DNA of 64,000 bases. It comes from an uncultured Latescibacterota bacterium. Its GTDB lineage: Bacteria; Latescibacterota; UBA2968. Made by a program: the position numbers and the translations under genes. Below, piece by piece: positions 1-10,515 of this stretch. A model generated the notes under the pieces. That model worked only from the letters and a program-made list of their open reading frames with translations. It made no database searches and was not told where the DNA came from. Position 1 is the stretch's first letter; every line of letters begins with the position of its first letter. The stretch spans positions 4,652,896 to 4,716,895 of the forward strand of contig OY282377.1 in the NCBI GenBank assembly GCA_958295785.1, written 5' to 3'.

Positions 1-3000
1 GGCCGTGCCTTGCCGATAGCGTTGAAAATCCACTGCATCCGTGAATGTAGGCGAGCGATTGGTGTCACCCATGCCCTCATCCGACCAGTCGCCCGTGCCC
101 TCGGCGTTGCTCGCCTGCACCACCACCTCATAAGTCGTCTCAGACGACAAGGTGCTGATCGTCGTTTGCGTGCCAGTGCCAGTAAAGGAATGCGAGGTCC
201 ACGCCGACGCACTCTGCTTGCGGTACTGCACATCGTAATCGCTGATCGCCGGACCACCGCCATTGGCCGGCGCTGTCCAACTGATATCCAAAGCGGTATT
301 GGGACTGGTGCTTGACCGCGTCACTGTCGGCGCGTCCGGCTTGCCGGGCGGCTCATCTACATCGGTCACGTCAATGTTAACTGCAATGTTGTCCGTATCG
401 TCTTTGCCGTCACTGACCGTCACCGTCACGCTGTAGGACGAAGTGGTTTCGTAGTCCAGCGTCGCGCCAGAGGCCACCGTGATCTGACCGCTGCCCGAGT
501 CGATGGTGAACGCGCTGGATCCCGACAGCGAGTAGGTCAGCGCGTCGCCATCCGCGTCCGTGGCCGCCACAGGCGTGCCGACAAGGGTACCCGCCGGACT
601 ATTCTCTGCCACCTCGCGGCTGGTCTCGCGGCCACCGGGCGCATTCGGGTTGCCCTCCGTAAAGACAGGCGAGCGATTGGTGGTGCCCGTGCCCGAATCC
701 GACCAGTTGCCCGTGCCCTCGGCGTTGCTCGCCCTCACCTGCACGTCATAGGTCGTCGCCGATTCCAAACCGCTGATGCTGGTTGATGTACCGGTGCCGG
801 TAAAAGCGTGATCGGTCCACACCTCCGCACCCTGCTTTCGGTACTCAACATCGTAGTCGCTGACCGCTGGTCTTGTGTTGGTCGGTGCCGTCCAACTGAC
901 GTCCAAGGCCGTTTTGGGGCTGGTGGACGAGCGTGTCACTGTCGGCGCGTCCGGCTTGCCGGGCGGCGGTTGGTCAGTCAAGTTGATGGTGACCGCATGT
1001 CCGACATTCCTATCCGGATTCGTCAACTTGAAACTCGCCGTGACCGAGTAGGATGACTTGGTCTCATAATCCAGATCCGCGCCCGTAGCCACACTGATCT
1101 GACCTGAGTCTTCGTCTATCTCAAAAACGCTGTCGTCCGAAAGGGAGTAGGTCCGTCCCGTTCCCCACTTATTTGATAGCGGCGCACCCACGTTGGTCCC
1201 AGCCGAAGCGTTCTCGGCTACAGACCGGGTCGCGGTATAGGTACCGGTGAGTGTCATCTGCCTTGAGATCGTGCCGCCGCGACCGTCGGATCCCGAGTAT
1301 GTGATCGTCGACGAGCCTAAGCTCTCGGGTCGTATGACGAGGTTAAGACTATGCTCGATCCAAGCCGACCCGATTGAGCTATGTTGCGTGGATGCGGTAT
1401 ATTTCAGTACGTCGTCATCCGGGTCACTATATAAACGACTCAGGTCTGTCGCGCCACTTACTCCTATAGAAAGAGTTTGGTCGGCAATGATGTATTGGCG
1501 TAACGTCGGCGCACGGTTGGGCTGTTGGGTGCCCGTATTTGACCAATCCGATTCGCCATCGGCGTTTTCGGCGCGTACCTGCGCCTCATACGGTCCGGCG
1601 TCTGTCAGATTGCTGACGGTGCTGCTGGTTCCCGTGCCGGTGAAAGAGAGATCAGTCCATGCGTCCGCGTCTTGCTTTCGGTACCGCACGTCGTAGTCGG
1701 TGATGGCCGAGCCGTTGTCGTTCGGGGCCGTCCAACTCAACTTCAACTCGAACACGGCGCCGGTCGAAGTATGGGACGTCGTGCGCAGGACCACTGTAGG
1801 TGGGGCGGGTGTGGCAGGCGGGCTGGCGGTGGTGCCCGTGCCCGAAGCCGACCACGCGCCCACACCTTCGACATTGTTCGCCCGCACCTGTACCTCATAG
1901 GTCGTCGCCGCTGCCAAACCGCTGATGCTGGTTGATGTACCGGTGCCGGTAAAAGCGAGCTCGGTCCACTCCTCCTCACCCTGCTTGCGGAACCGCACAT
2001 CGTAATCGCTGATCGCCGGCCCCGTGTTGACCGGCGCTGTCCAACTCACCTCCAGGGCAGTACTGGGGCTGGTGCTTGAGCGTGCCACCGTCGGCGCGTC
2101 CGGCTTGCCGGGCGGCTCATCTACATCGGTCACATTGATGGTAACATCGATGGCGTCCGTATCGCCTTTGCCGTCGCTGACCTTTACCTTCACGCTGTAG
2201 GACGAAGTGGTCTCGTAATCTATCGTCGCGCCAGAGGCCACCGTGATCTGACCGCTACCCGAGGCAATGGTGAACGCGCTGGATCCCGACAGCGAGTAGG
2301 TCAGGGCATCGCTATCCGCGTCCGTCGCGGTCACCGCGTCGCCGACATTGGCGCCGGCCGCGCTGTTCTCAACCACGCTGCGAGTCGTGCTGTCTCCGTC
2401 GCCGAAGACGGGCGGGCGATTGGTGCTGCCCGTGCCCGCATCCGACCACGCGCCCGTGCCTTCGACATTTTCCGCCTTCACATGTACGTGATAGGTGGTC
2501 GCCGGATCCAGGTTGTTGAGGGTGGTCGAGGTACTGGTACCGGTAACAGTGTGAGTGGTCCAACTGGAGATAGCCCTTCTGTCCGCGCCCTCCTTTATGT
2601 ACTGCACATAGTAGTTGGTAATGGACGAGCCGCCGTTGTCTGGCGCTGTCCAACTGATATCCAAAGCGGTCTTGGGGCTGGTGCTTGAGCGCGCCACTGT
2701 CGGCGCGTCGGGTTTGGCAGGCGGGGTGATGTCAACCACATTGATGGTGACCGCATGTCCGACATCCCTGTTCGGATTCGTCAACTTGAAACTCGCCGTG
2801 ACCGAGTAGGATGACTTGGTCTCATAATCCAGATCCGTGCCTGCAGCCACACTGATCTGGCCAGAGTTTGTGTCTATCGCAAATGCAGATGCATCGTCGC
2901 CCGAAAGGGAGTAGGTCCGGTTCTGTCCCCACTTATCTGATAGCGACGCGCCCACGTTGGTCCCAGCCGGAGCGTTCTCGGCTACAGATCGGGTCGCGGT

Positions 3001-3762
3001 ATAGGTACCGGTGGCTATCAGATTCCTCGAGATCGAGCCGCCGCGACCGTCGACCGCTGCGTATGTGATCTGCGACGAGCCTAAGCTCTTGTATCGCGTG
3101 ATGAGTTTACTAACCTGTTCGATCCAAGTATCCACGATTGAGCTATGTTGCGAGGATGAGGTATATTTCAGCACGTCGCCATCCGCGTCACAATAGTACT
3201 CACTCAGTTCTGCGTAGGCTTGTCTTCCTATAGCAGTAGTATGGTTGTCAAGGGTGACCCGCGGGTTGGTTCTGCATAACGCCGGTGCGCGGTTGGCCTG
3301 TTGGGTGCCCGTTGCTGACCAAGCTGAGACTGCTCCCAGACTTTCGCCGAATAAGGACGGTGTAACATAGCCAGCTTGTACCTGCGCCTCATAAGGTCCG
3401 GCATCTGTCAGATTGCTGACGGTGGCGCTGGTTCCCGTGCCGGTGAAAGAGAGATCAGTCCATGAGGTCTCGCTTTGCTTTCGGTACCGCACATTGTAGT
3501 CGCCGATGCTCAAGACGGTGCCGTGGTTCGGGGCCGTCCAACTCAACTTCAACTCGAACACGGCGCCGGTCGAGGTATGGGACGTCGTGCGCAGGGCCAC
3601 TGTAGGGGCGGCGGGTATAGTCGGGTCGTCACTCGCCTCGGCAGTCGGCGCGGCAACCACAAGGGCCAGGGCCGCGGACAATTGCAACGGGAACCGACGC
3701 ACGGCTCCTTTCAAACTTTGAACAACTTTCAAACTTTGAACAACTCGGTAACAGAAACGCAT
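1..3762 (-). CDS. Giant secreted FN3/cadherin-repeat protein (3' end outside window)
   Basis: This minus-strand frame is open from the ATG at 3762 to the window edge, at least 1254 codons, so the protein is C-terminally incomplete. It starts behind a GGAGGAGGG ribosome site with a signal peptide of about 43 residues ending near AEA. FN3 domains (motifs such as YEVVVQASNAEGTGDWS) then alternate with cadherin-like repeats (LDYETTSSYSVTVTVSDG) and two Ig-like modules containing DADGD or DPDDD and LKYT. I count about six FN3 and four cadherin units. Such arrays are typical of exported adhesins or polysaccharide-binding surface proteins; the ligand is unknown. The signal peptide carries a tandem VVQSLK duplication. 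A sigma-54-type promoter and dyad array lie upstream. Confidence 0.88.
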   Translation of the reverse strand, partial: MRFCYRVVQSLKVVQSLKGAVRRFPLQLSAALALVVAAPTAEASDDPTIPAAPTVALRTTSHTSTGAVFELKLSWTAPNHGTVLSIGDYNVRYRKQSETSWTDLSFTGTGTSATVSNLTDAGPYEAQVQAGYVTPSLFGESLGAVSAWSATGTQQANRAPALCRTNPRVTLDNHTTAIGRQAYAELSEYYCDADGDVLKYTSSSQHSSIVDTWIEQVSKLITRYKSLGSSQITYAAVDGRGGSISRNLIATGTYTATRSVAENAPAGTNVGASLSDKWGQNRTYSLSGDDASAFAIDTNSGQISVAAGTDLDYETKSSYSVTASFKLTNPNRDVGHAVTINVVDITPPAKPDAPTVARSSTSPKTALDISWTAPDNGGSSITNYYVQYIKEGADRRAISSWTTHTVTGTSTSTTLNNLDPATTYHVHVKAENVEGTGAWSDAGTGSTNRPPVFGDGDSTTRSVVENSAAGANVGDAVTATDADSDALTYSLSGSSAFTIASGSGQITVASGATIDYETTSSYSVKVKVSDGKGDTDAIDVTINVTDVDEPPGKPDAPTVARSSTSPSTALEVSWTAPVNTGPAISDYDVRFRKQGEEEWTELAFTGTGTSTSISGLAAATTYEVQVRANNVEGVGAWSASGTGTTASPPATPAPPTVVLRTTSHTSTGAVFELKLSWTAPNDNGSAITDYDVRYRKQDADAWTDLSFTGTGTSSTVSNLTDAGPYEAQVRAENADGESDWSNTGTQQPNRAPTLRQYIIADQTLSIGVSGATDLSRLYSDPDDDVLKYTASTQHSSIGSAWIEHSLNLVIRPESLGSSTITYSGSDGRGGTISRQMTLTGTYTATRSVAENASAGTNVGAPLSNKWGTGRTYSLSDDSVFEIDEDSGQISVATGADLDYETKSSYSVTASFKLTNPDRNVGHAVTINLTDQPPPGKPDAPTVTRSSTSPKTALDVSWTAPTNTRPAVSDYDVEYRKQGAEVWTDHAFTGTGTSTSISGLESATTYDVQVRASNAEGTGNWSDSGTGTTNRSPVFTEGNPNAPGGRETSREVAENSPAGTLVGTPVAATDADGDALTYSLSGSSAFTIDSGSGQITVASGATLDYETTSSYSVTVTVSDGKDDTDNIAVNIDVTDVDEPPGKPDAPTVTRSSTSPNTALDISWTAPANGGGPAISDYDVQYRKQSASAWTSHSFTGTGTQTTISTLSSETTYEVVVQASNAEGTGDWSDEGMGDTNRSPTFTDAVDFQRYRQGTA

Positions 3763-3810
3763 AGCACCCTCCTCCATCAGTTGACTTGATTGGCTTTTCC
3801 GTTTCTATAA

Positions 3811-3827
3811 AGCACAAACTGTGCCAA
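3811..3827 (-). promoter_or_regulatory. Sigma-54 (-24/-12) promoter of the giant FN3/cadherin gene
   Basis: On the minus strand the site reads TTGGCACAGTTTGTGCT. The invariant GG (3824-3825) and GC (3812-3813) are separated by exactly 10 bases, as required for RpoN promoters (consensus TGGCACG-N4-TTGCW). The -24 half is near-perfect; the -12 half has GTGC for TTGC. The predicted start near 3800 leaves a leader of about 38 nt with a strong ribosome site before the ATG at 3762. The upstream neighbour encodes a GAFTGA activator, which supports the call. Confidence 0.72.
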
Positions 3828-3998
3828 CTTTTCAGAACAAGGGCTAAATCCTTGTAAATAAATCAGATGGAGGGTATGCGTAAAATGATGGGAGATTTTC
3901 GCGTATTGCGAAATGCAACAGTCGCGCACCGACCAAGCGCGGGGGGATGGTTACGCAACTGCCTAATTACACGGGATTTAGAGATACGAGGAGGGAAT

Positions 3999-4072
3999 TT
4001 GTCGCAAATTGCAACGCTTGTCGCAAATTGCAACGCTTGTCGCAAATTGCAACGCTTGTCGCAAATTGCAAC
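3999..4072. repeat. Four tandem 19-bp repeats forming three dyads, probable activator (UAS) sites
   Basis: A 19-bp unit is repeated at 3999, 4018 and 4037, with a truncated fourth copy at 4056. Read across unit borders it gives three imperfect dyads TTGCAAC-GCTT-GTCGCAA at 4009-4026, 4028-4045 and 4047-4064, plus half sites at each end. They lie about 205-265 bp upstream of the predicted sigma-54 start and just after the stop codon of the NtrC-type regulator. This geometry fits an enhancer for that regulator. A degenerate copy may exist near 3904-3925. Binding is inferred. Confidence 0.65.
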
Positions 4073-4105
4073 AAGAGGAAGGCGTGCTACAAAGAGGACG
4101 TCTTA

Positions 4106-6001
4106 TCAACGCTTGGCGGACAGGTCGTATTTCTTCAATTTTCGGTACAGGGTCGCGCGGTCAATGCCCAAGGCCCGAGCGGCCTCGGCGATGTTATGGG
4201 TCGAGACCTCAAGGGCGCGGATCAGTGCTTGCCGTTCGACTTCTGCCAGCGACAGGACCGGCGACGCAACGTCACTTGGGGAAGCCGAAGCCACGACCGG
4301 AGAAAGTTGGGGCGGAAAGTTGCCCGCTTGCAGCACATCCGTCGTCTCCAACACGACCGCGTGCTCAATGGCGTTCTCCAACTCGCGAATATTGCCGGGC
4401 CAATCGTACTGCAACAACAGTCGCAACGCGGCGGTGGAAATGCCGCTTATTGATTTACCGCTGCGTTCGGCGTGTTTCTCAAGAAAATGTTTGACCAACG
4501 GAAAAATGTCTTCACGGCGTTCCCGCAGGGGCGGAATCACGATGGGGAAAGCAGCGAGGCGATAGAACAGGTCCTCGCGAAACGCGCCCGCCCTCACCGC
4601 ACCTTCCAGGTCTTTGTTGGTCGCCGCAATGACTCGGATGTCGACCGGAATGGTGGCTGTGCCGCCGACCCGCTGGATTTCCCGCTCCTGCAAGACGCGC
4701 AACAGCTTGGCTTGCAGCGCAGGTTGCATGTCGCCGATCTCGTCGAGGAGGATCGTTCCCCTGTTGGCGCGTTCGAATGCCCCGGTTTTTTGCCTTGTCG
4801 CTCCGGTGAAAGCCCCCCGTTCATAGCCGAACAGTTCGCTTTCGATGAGTGCTTCGGGAATGGCCGCGCAATTGACGGCGAGAAATGGCCCTGTCTTTCG
4901 CGAGCTATTGAAGTGAAACGACTTGGCGACCAACTCCTTGCCAGTGCCGCTCTCTCCTCGAATGAGCACCGTGATGTCGCTCTCGGCGGCCTGCTTTATC
5001 AGCGCATAGACCTGCTGCATTTGAGGGCTGGCCCCCACCATGCCGGCGAAGGAGTAGGTCGTCTCCAACTCGGTACGCAAGCGCAACACTTCGGCTTTCA
5101 TCCGCTCGACCTCAACCTCTTTGGACACATCGCGGTACACGTAAAGATTGCCGATGACCATCTTTCGACCATCGCGCACCGGGGTCGTGGATTGATAGAA
5201 CAGCCGCTGTTTTGGCAACTGATCCGCAGGGGTTGTTTTCACCGCCGCGTTGTCGATGTCCTCGAGGAGGAACCTTCCCCCCAGGTCGGGCAAACTGGGG
5301 TCGTGGAATCGCTCTTTGAATCGCGCCATGAGATCGTGCGGCGGAATCTTCTTCATCTCGCTTTCCGCCAGGCCGAACAACTTCTCGTACCCCTGATTGG
5401 CAAACACCAAACGCCCGTTGATGTCGTACATCGCCATAGCGTCTCCGGTCGCATTGAGCACCGCTTCCAACCTTTGATGCTCAATGGTGAGTTGCCGCTG
5501 TTTCTCCGCCAACTCCTGTTCGACATTCCACTTGCCGACCAATGAGAGCGCGATCTGTAGAATTTCCTCGGTTGTAAAAGGCTTTCTGATATAGAGCAAC
5601 TTGTGGAGCAATTCCATGCCGTGGATAATCTCGGGCAGAGACTTGTCCGTGTACGCGGTCATGATGACGATCTCGATGTCGCGATCAATTTTCCTTATCT
5701 GACGGGTCGTTTCAATCCCATCGATCCCCGGAGGCATTCTGATGTCGATATAGGCAAGGGCAATGGGACGGTTCGCTTCTTTTTCCGCCCTGACGATTTC
5801 ACAGGCTTCCTCGCCGCTCGTCGCGTGCAGAAGTTCAAACGCCGGCAAAAAGGGTTGGTCTTCCTCAACGATAAATGCGCCCACCAACGCATCTGTCTCC
5901 GCGCCCACTGAACTGGGCTTCAACATCTCTACAAAGTCGTCGTGGATCTCTGGCTGATCATCCACGATCAAGATGCGGTTGTTGTCGTGATTTCCGTGTG
6001 T
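4106..6001 (-). CDS. NtrC-family sigma-54-dependent response regulator with PAS domain
   Basis: About 631 residues. Order: receiver domain (phospho-acceptor Asp about residue 87 in YIDIRMP, Thr in MTAYT, Lys in IRKPF), a PAS domain at about 175-295, a sigma-54 AAA+ domain at about 320-560 (Walker A GESGTGKE, sigma-54 contact loop GAFTGA, Walker B LLDEIGDM, arginine region near FREDLFYRL), and a Fis-type HTH at the C-terminus ([20 protein letters not shown]). The ATG at 6001 has a GAGAGGG ribosome site and is preferred to an in-frame TTG at 6019. It overlaps the kinase gene by 44 bp, so the two are probably translationally coupled. Likely target: the dyads and promoter just downstream. The receiver carries an insertion after its first strand. 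Confidence 0.95.
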   Translation of the reverse strand, partial: THGNHDNNRILIVDDQPEIHDDFVEMLKPSSVGAETDALVGAFIVEEDQPFLPAFELLHATSGEEACEIVRAEKEANRPIALAYIDIRMPPGIDGIETTRQIRKIDRDIEIVIMTAYTDKSLPEIIHGMELLHKLLYIRKPFTTEEILQIALSLVGKWNVEQELAEKQRQLTIEHQRLEAVLNATGDAMAMYDINGRLVFANQGYEKLFGLAESEMKKIPPHDLMARFKERFHDPSLPDLGGRFLLEDIDNAAVKTTPADQLPKQRLFYQSTTPVRDGRKMVIGNLYVYRDVSKEVEVERMKAEVLRLRTELETTYSFAGMVGASPQMQQVYALIKQAAESDITVLIRGESGTGKELVAKSFHFNSSRKTGPFLAVNCAAIPEALIESELFGYERGAFTGATRQKTGAFERANRGTILLDEIGDMQPALQAKLLRVLQEREIQRVGGTATIPVDIRVIAATNKDLEGAVRAGAFREDLFYRLAAFPIVIPPLRERREDIFPLVKHFLEKHAERSGKSISGISTAALRLLLQYDWPGNIRELENAIEHAVVLETTDVLQAGNFPPQLSPVVASASPSDVASPVLSLAEVERQALIRALEVSTHNIAEAARALGIDRATLYRKLKKYDLSAKR

Positions 6002-9000
6002 CATCAATTGCCCTCTCAATGGGGTGAATTACTTTGGGACCTCCCCTTGACCCTCCTTCCTCAATGGGAAGAGAGGGGGGAATAACGTCTCCCCGTTGCG
6101 GGGGGGTAACCGAGGCAAGCAACAGCCTGATGTGCATGGTCGTGCCCTTGCCAATGCCGTCACTCAACGGGTAAATTCTCCCGCCGGTTCCGATGACGAA
6201 ATTGGCGGCTGAATGGAGACCGAGCCCGGTCCCCAATTTCTTCGTGGTATAGCCCGCCGCAAAGAGTTTTTTCAGAACCGTATTTTCAATGCCAATGCCG
6301 TTGTCGCTCACTTCAAAGTTGAGGAAATCCTCCTCGATATAGCTCCGGATCTGAATGCGCGGCCTATCCTCAAGTCCGCCCGATGTTGCCAACTCATCAA
6401 TGGCTTCAATCGAATTTTTGATCAAATTGACCATCATCTGATGAAATTGACTCTCCTGAATCCGAATCTCTTTCGGCGCGTTTTTGCAGTCAATCTCAAC
6501 CCTGATACCCCTTTTACTGATCGAATCTTGCAGTACCTTGACGGCATCCTTAAGCGCGCCCCGAAGGTCGACGTCTGTCCGATCTACACTCGGCCTGCCG
6601 ATAGCCTTTTGCGTGCGGACAATATCGGCAATGTGCTTCGCCCTGTCTCTGACGCGATCAACCGTCTTTACCCACGCTTCATTCCGCACGGTAAAATCTT
6701 CGGCGAGCGCGATGATAAACGGCATCACCTTTTGGCCTTGCGCGTCATTTTTGATGTAGTCGCCCCAATCATCTCGACGCGCTTTTACGGCATCGGCGAG
6801 CGCGCAAAGACGCCGCACCAAATGATCTTTTAGCATGTTCTCGTGAACAGTCTCAATTCCTATGGTTATGCTGTTGATCGCATTGCCAATATTGTGGAGA
6901 ATGGTATCGACTATCTCCAACCGCCCTTGTGCAAATGCGCGCTCCAACGCTTCTTCGGCGACCATCTGCCTGGTGACATCGCGGAAAATGATCACACCCC
7001 CTCTGATCCCGCCTATATCGTTGAGGAGCGGTCTTCCGCTCACTCTGATATAAACGCCATCCGGCCTTTTCGCATTGCGAATGAACAAATCCTCATCGTC
7101 TGTTGACTCGCCTTGGAATATGGCGCGAAGGAGCGGCAGATCCTCCGTTTTAATGGGCGTTTTCCTATCGGGATAGAAAGTGCCGTATTTTTCCGCCCAT
7201 TCATCGGGAGAGGTATCCGTCGCGCCCAGGCCGACAATCTGTTCGGCATTGGGATTCACGTACAGGAATTGGCCCTCTGCATTGGCGACGACGATGCCAT
7301 CACTGATGCTGTTGAAGGTGGCCTCCATCAATTCGTTCTGATTCCGCAGATCCCGCATTGTTTGTTTCAATTCGATATCTGCTTGCTTGATCTTTGTAAT
7401 ATCGCGGGTGACGATCACGCCCCCTTTCAAAATGCCTGCGCTGTCCCTGAGAGGTCTGCCGCTGGCACTCATGTAAACACCTTGCGACCTTCGCCTATTG
7501 CGTACAAAAAACTCCAAATTGTCTATCCGCTCACCCCGCATAGCACGCACGAGGGGAAGTTTATCAGCGGGCACATGCGTTTCTTTGTCGAGATAGAAAA
7601 TACCGTATTTTTCACTCCATCGCGCGGTATTTTCGTTCGGCCTGTGGGTGCCGCCCATTCGTTTTGCACTCCGATTGCAAATCAAGTGTTTTCCATCTTT
7701 ATCGACGGCGATCACGCCATCGCTGATGCTGTTAAAAATGGTACTCATCAGTTGCTTCTGATCCTCTAGGTCGACGATTGTTTGTTTCAATTGGTCTTCT
7801 ATCTGCTTGGTTTTCGTAATATTGCGAAAAAGGATCACGGCCCCTTTCACAACGCCTTCCTCGCCCCATAGCGGCCTGCCACTGACACTGATATAAATCC
7901 CATCCGGCCACATCTGATTGCACATGAACATCTCGACATCGTCCACCGTCTCACCTCGGATGGCGCGAGCAACCGGAAGCTCATCTGAGAAAAAGAAGGT
8001 TTCTCTATCGAGATGATAGAGACCGTATTCTTCGGGATGTCGATCTAATTCAACATCCCCTGAAAGTTCCCGCACCATCTCTTTCGCACTGGAATTGCGT
8101 ATAATGTATTTTCCCTTTTCATCGGCGATGAGGATGCCATCCCTGATGCTATTAAAAACAGTGTCCATCAGTTGGGTCTGCTCTTGTAGGCTGTCGGCTG
8201 TTTTCTGCAACGCGATCTCCGCTTTCCTGATTTGCGTCACGTCCCGAACGATGAGCACCGCGCCTATGATACTACCCGACTCATCTTGCATCGGTCTGCC
8301 ACTGACAAGGGCGTATATCCCTTCCGGGCGGTGTATGTTGCGTATGAATATCTCGGCATTGTCTAGCACTCCGCCCCGCAGGGCACTGCCGACCTGAAGG
8401 TTATCTATGGGGATGTGCGTGACTCGATCTGGATAATACAAACCATAAGTTTCCGACCATTGACCGGGGTCGGGTTCCGGCTTGCCGATCATGCCTTCTA
8501 GGCCTGGGTTGGAAATCAAGTGGTTTCCGTCTTTATCGGTAATGAGCACGCCGTCGCTGATCGTTTCAAACGCGGTGTTCAGGAGAATGCTATAGTCGTG
8601 TAGCTCGTCTATCTTTTTCTGCAAATCTTCTTTTGTTTTCCGGAGTTCGGCCTCGACCCGCTGTTCTCTCTCCTTGAGCTTTGTTTCGCGCCCATGCAGG
8701 GAAAGGGCGGTTTGGATATTGAGGTGTAGTTGTCGTTCTTCAATGGGTTTGAGCACATAGCCGAATGGGTGGGTCGTCTGCGCCCATTGCAACAGGTTTT
8801 CCTCTGCCCCATCCGCGAGATAGATCACCGGAATCCGGCTGCCGATCCCTTCGGCCACTTCAATGCCGCTGACATCCCCTTTGAGCGCGAGATCGATCAG
8901 GGCCAAATCGGGACGCATGGCCGCGGCTTTTTCAATGGCCTGCCGCCCGCACGAAACAGCGGCGCACACCGAATATCCCATGCCTTGCAGGCGTTCTGCA

Positions 9001-9056
9001 AGGCAGGTGGTTCCGGGATCACCGCCTTGGACAATCAATAGCTTTGCGTGGGTCAT
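5958..9056 (-). CDS. Hybrid sensor histidine kinase: receiver, four PAS repeats, kinase core
   Basis: About 1032 residues, soluble (no membrane segments seen). The N-terminal receiver has Asp about 55 (LIDLALKGD) and Lys about 103 (VLKP). A coiled coil leads to four PAS units beginning near residues 161, 301, 441 and 581, an exact 140-residue period, each with the pattern SDG...YG..Y.DR.T..P...VSGRP...RD(I/V)T. The phospho-acceptor is probably His about 721 in [10 protein letters not shown], a DHp variant known from multi-PAS kinases. The ATPase core follows: N box [12 protein letters not shown] boxes DNGIGIE and GTGLGLHS. The ATG at 9056 follows GGGAGG. The gene overlaps the sigma-54 activator, its probable partner. 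The tail after residue 985 is Pro/Gly/Arg-rich and has no evident domain. Confidence 0.93.
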   Translation of the reverse strand: MTHAKLLIVQGGDPGTTCLAERLQGMGYSVCAAVSCGRQAIEKAAAMRPDLALIDLALKGDVSGIEVAEGIGSRIPVIYLADGAEENLLQWAQTTHPFGYVLKPIEERQLHLNIQTALSLHGRETKLKEREQRVEAELRKTKEDLQKKIDELHDYSILLNTAFETISDGVLITDKDGNHLISNPGLEGMIGKPEPDPGQWSETYGLYYPDRVTHIPIDNLQVGSALRGGVLDNAEIFIRNIHRPEGIYALVSGRPMQDESGSIIGAVLIVRDVTQIRKAEIALQKTADSLQEQTQLMDTVFNSIRDGILIADEKGKYIIRNSSAKEMVRELSGDVELDRHPEEYGLYHLDRETFFFSDELPVARAIRGETVDDVEMFMCNQMWPDGIYISVSGRPLWGEEGVVKGAVILFRNITKTKQIEDQLKQTIVDLEDQKQLMSTIFNSISDGVIAVDKDGKHLICNRSAKRMGGTHRPNENTARWSEKYGIFYLDKETHVPADKLPLVRAMRGERIDNLEFFVRNRRRSQGVYMSASGRPLRDSAGILKGGVIVTRDITKIKQADIELKQTMRDLRNQNELMEATFNSISDGIVVANAEGQFLYVNPNAEQIVGLGATDTSPDEWAEKYGTFYPDRKTPIKTEDLPLLRAIFQGESTDDEDLFIRNAKRPDGVYIRVSGRPLLNDIGGIRGGVIIFRDVTRQMVAEEALERAFAQGRLEIVDTILHNIGNAINSITIGIETVHENMLKDHLVRRLCALADAVKARRDDWGDYIKNDAQGQKVMPFIIALAEDFTVRNEAWVKTVDRVRDRAKHIADIVRTQKAIGRPSVDRTDVDLRGALKDAVKVLQDSISKRGIRVEIDCKNAPKEIRIQESQFHQMMVNLIKNSIEAIDELATSGGLEDRPRIQIRSYIEEDFLNFEVSDNGIGIENTVLKKLFAAGYTTKKLGTGLGLHSAANFVIGTGGRIYPLSDGIGKGTTMHIRLLLASVTPPQRGDVIPPSLPIEEGGSRGGPKVIHPIERAIDDTRKSRQQPHLDRG

Positions 9057-9651
9057 TTTGGGCCTCCCATCTTTGGGCTTCCAAAAAAGTTGCTTAATCC
9101 TATCGGCCTTGCGAATCAAAATTTCCCGATCCGTTTCCTCTAATACCAAATTGAATATCTGTTGTCCTAATGTGATGCGATATGCGACCCGCAAGCGATC
9201 CCCTTGACCTTACGCCGTCATTCAAAGAAGCCATTGCAAAAATGCCATCCCAAAAAGCCATCAAACAAACCCATCGCGCACAGCGCGCAAGGCCGTCTCG
9301 CAACTCGCGTTCATTGGGCAACCCACCTTGCAGGCCAGCACATGTCGTGCTATTACAAAAGCGATTTGCGCTGTGCAAGCCCCTCGGCGTTTGAGAGCGG
9401 CATTTTTTGCTTCCTTTTTTTGGCTGTTGAAAAAAAGGAAGTCGCCGCACGCCGTAGGCACAGGCGTAGCCAACGCATCGGAAGCAACTAACAATGCTTT
9501 AGGATCAAACGCTTGAGACAAGCAACCCATGAATTGATAATTTAATCCAGTCTTATCGCTTTCACAATAAAAAATTTTTGCCGGGTGATTTTGTATTATA
9601 TTTTTCGGTGGAAGGCTGACCCAAATAATGTCAAAGCGATAAGGAGCAGAC
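9057..9651. other. Divergent intergenic region with a perfect 12-bp hairpin
   Basis: About 600 bp between the minus-strand kinase and a plus-strand dehydrogenase. Short open frames here lack ribosome sites and recognisable motifs. The clearest structure is a perfect inverted repeat, CTTCCTTTTTTT (9410-9421) and its complement (9430-9441), with an 8-nt loop. No gene ends here, so a simple terminator role is not obvious. It could be an attenuator or the relic of a lost gene. Confidence 0.5.
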
Positions 9652-10515
9652 ATGGCAAAGCGAAAAGTGTTGATCACCGGAGGAACGGGTTATGTGGCCG
9701 GGCGGATGTTGCCCGCATTGCGCGAGCGGTATGACCTGACGATTTTAGACGTAAAAACGACCAACCGCGAACGCGAGGCAGTGCCCGATGTGGTCCTCGC
9801 GGATTTGACGAATCGAGACCGAGATGCGTATCGGGCGCATTTTAGGGGCCAAGATGCGATCATCCACTGCGGATTCGTGCGCGCAAAAAACGCGGCGGAT
9901 CGCTTTTGGGCAGAGATGCAGAACATCGACATGGCCCACAATGTGTATCAAACATGCGTGGAGGAAGGGGTTCGCCGCGCCGTGATCATCAGTTCCAATC
10001 ACGCGGCGGATTATTACGAAAACTTGATCTGGGCGGGCAAGCAAGAATTTGTAACCCCAGAAATGTACCCGCTTTCCGACAATTTTTACGGCTGGGCAAA
10101 GGCGCAATACGAGTTGTTGGGCTTCACTTTTGCCGTGGGATTGATGAATGCGGGCAAGAAATTGGAAAATGTGCAGATCCGGATCGGAGGCCCGCGCGAG
10201 ACCGATATGGATCGCGCCAAAGCCAGCGATTTGAAGCGCGTGCATCGCGGCCTAGGCGCGTACTTGAGCATTCGGGATCAGGTGCAATTGATCGCAAAGA
10301 GCATCGAGGCCGAAAATATCGAAAACGACTGCGGCATTCCCTTCCAGATCTTTTACGGCATCAGCGGCAATTCGCACAACTTTTGGACCCTCTCAAATGC
10401 GCGCAAGAAAATCGGCTATGAACCCCAAGACAACAGTCAGGTGAAATTCGCCGAACAATTGTCCGCAGTCTTGCTGGAAGCGCGGGAAAATTATCCGGCG
10501 GAGGGGGCAGCGTGA
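9652..10515 (+). CDS. NAD(P)-dependent epimerase/dehydratase-type SDR
   Basis: 287 residues, an extended short-chain dehydrogenase. The N-terminus [15 protein letters not shown] is the nucleotide-binding GxxGxxG loop, and FYGWAK gives the YxxxK catalytic pair near residues 147-151. It has no membrane segment and should be cytoplasmic. Members act on nucleotide sugars, uronates or related sugar acids; the substrate cannot be read from sequence. An AAGGAG ribosome site precedes the ATG. Its stop overlaps the larB start by 4 nt (GTGA), so the two are co-transcribed, although no functional link between them is evident. Confidence 0.85.
   Translation: MAKRKVLITGGTGYVAGRMLPALRERYDLTILDVKTTNREREAVPDVVLADLTNRDRDAYRAHFRGQDAIIHCGFVRAKNAADRFWAEMQNIDMAHNVYQTCVEEGVRRAVIISSNHAADYYENLIWAGKQEFVTPEMYPLSDNFYGWAKAQYELLGFTFAVGLMNAGKKLENVQIRIGGPRETDMDRAKASDLKRVHRGLGAYLSIRDQVQLIAKSIEAENIENDCGIPFQIFYGISGNSHNFWTLSNARKKIGYEPQDNSQVKFAEQLSAVLLEARENYPAEGAA

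Noticed and set aside
10-3721. Many plus-strand frames of 60-150 codons opposite the giant FN3/cadherin gene
   Set aside because: The minus strand is one continuous reading frame with clear domains; the plus-strand frames are Arg-rich, repeat with the domain repeats and have no ribosome sites.
3999-4072. Possible small CRISPR array
   Set aside because: The 19-bp units are directly contiguous, with no spacers, and there are no cas genes.
9204-9677. Overlapping frames of 60-140 codons in the 9.2-9.6 kb gap
   Set aside because: No ribosome site, no motif, and they span the hairpin; composition is like non-coding DNA.
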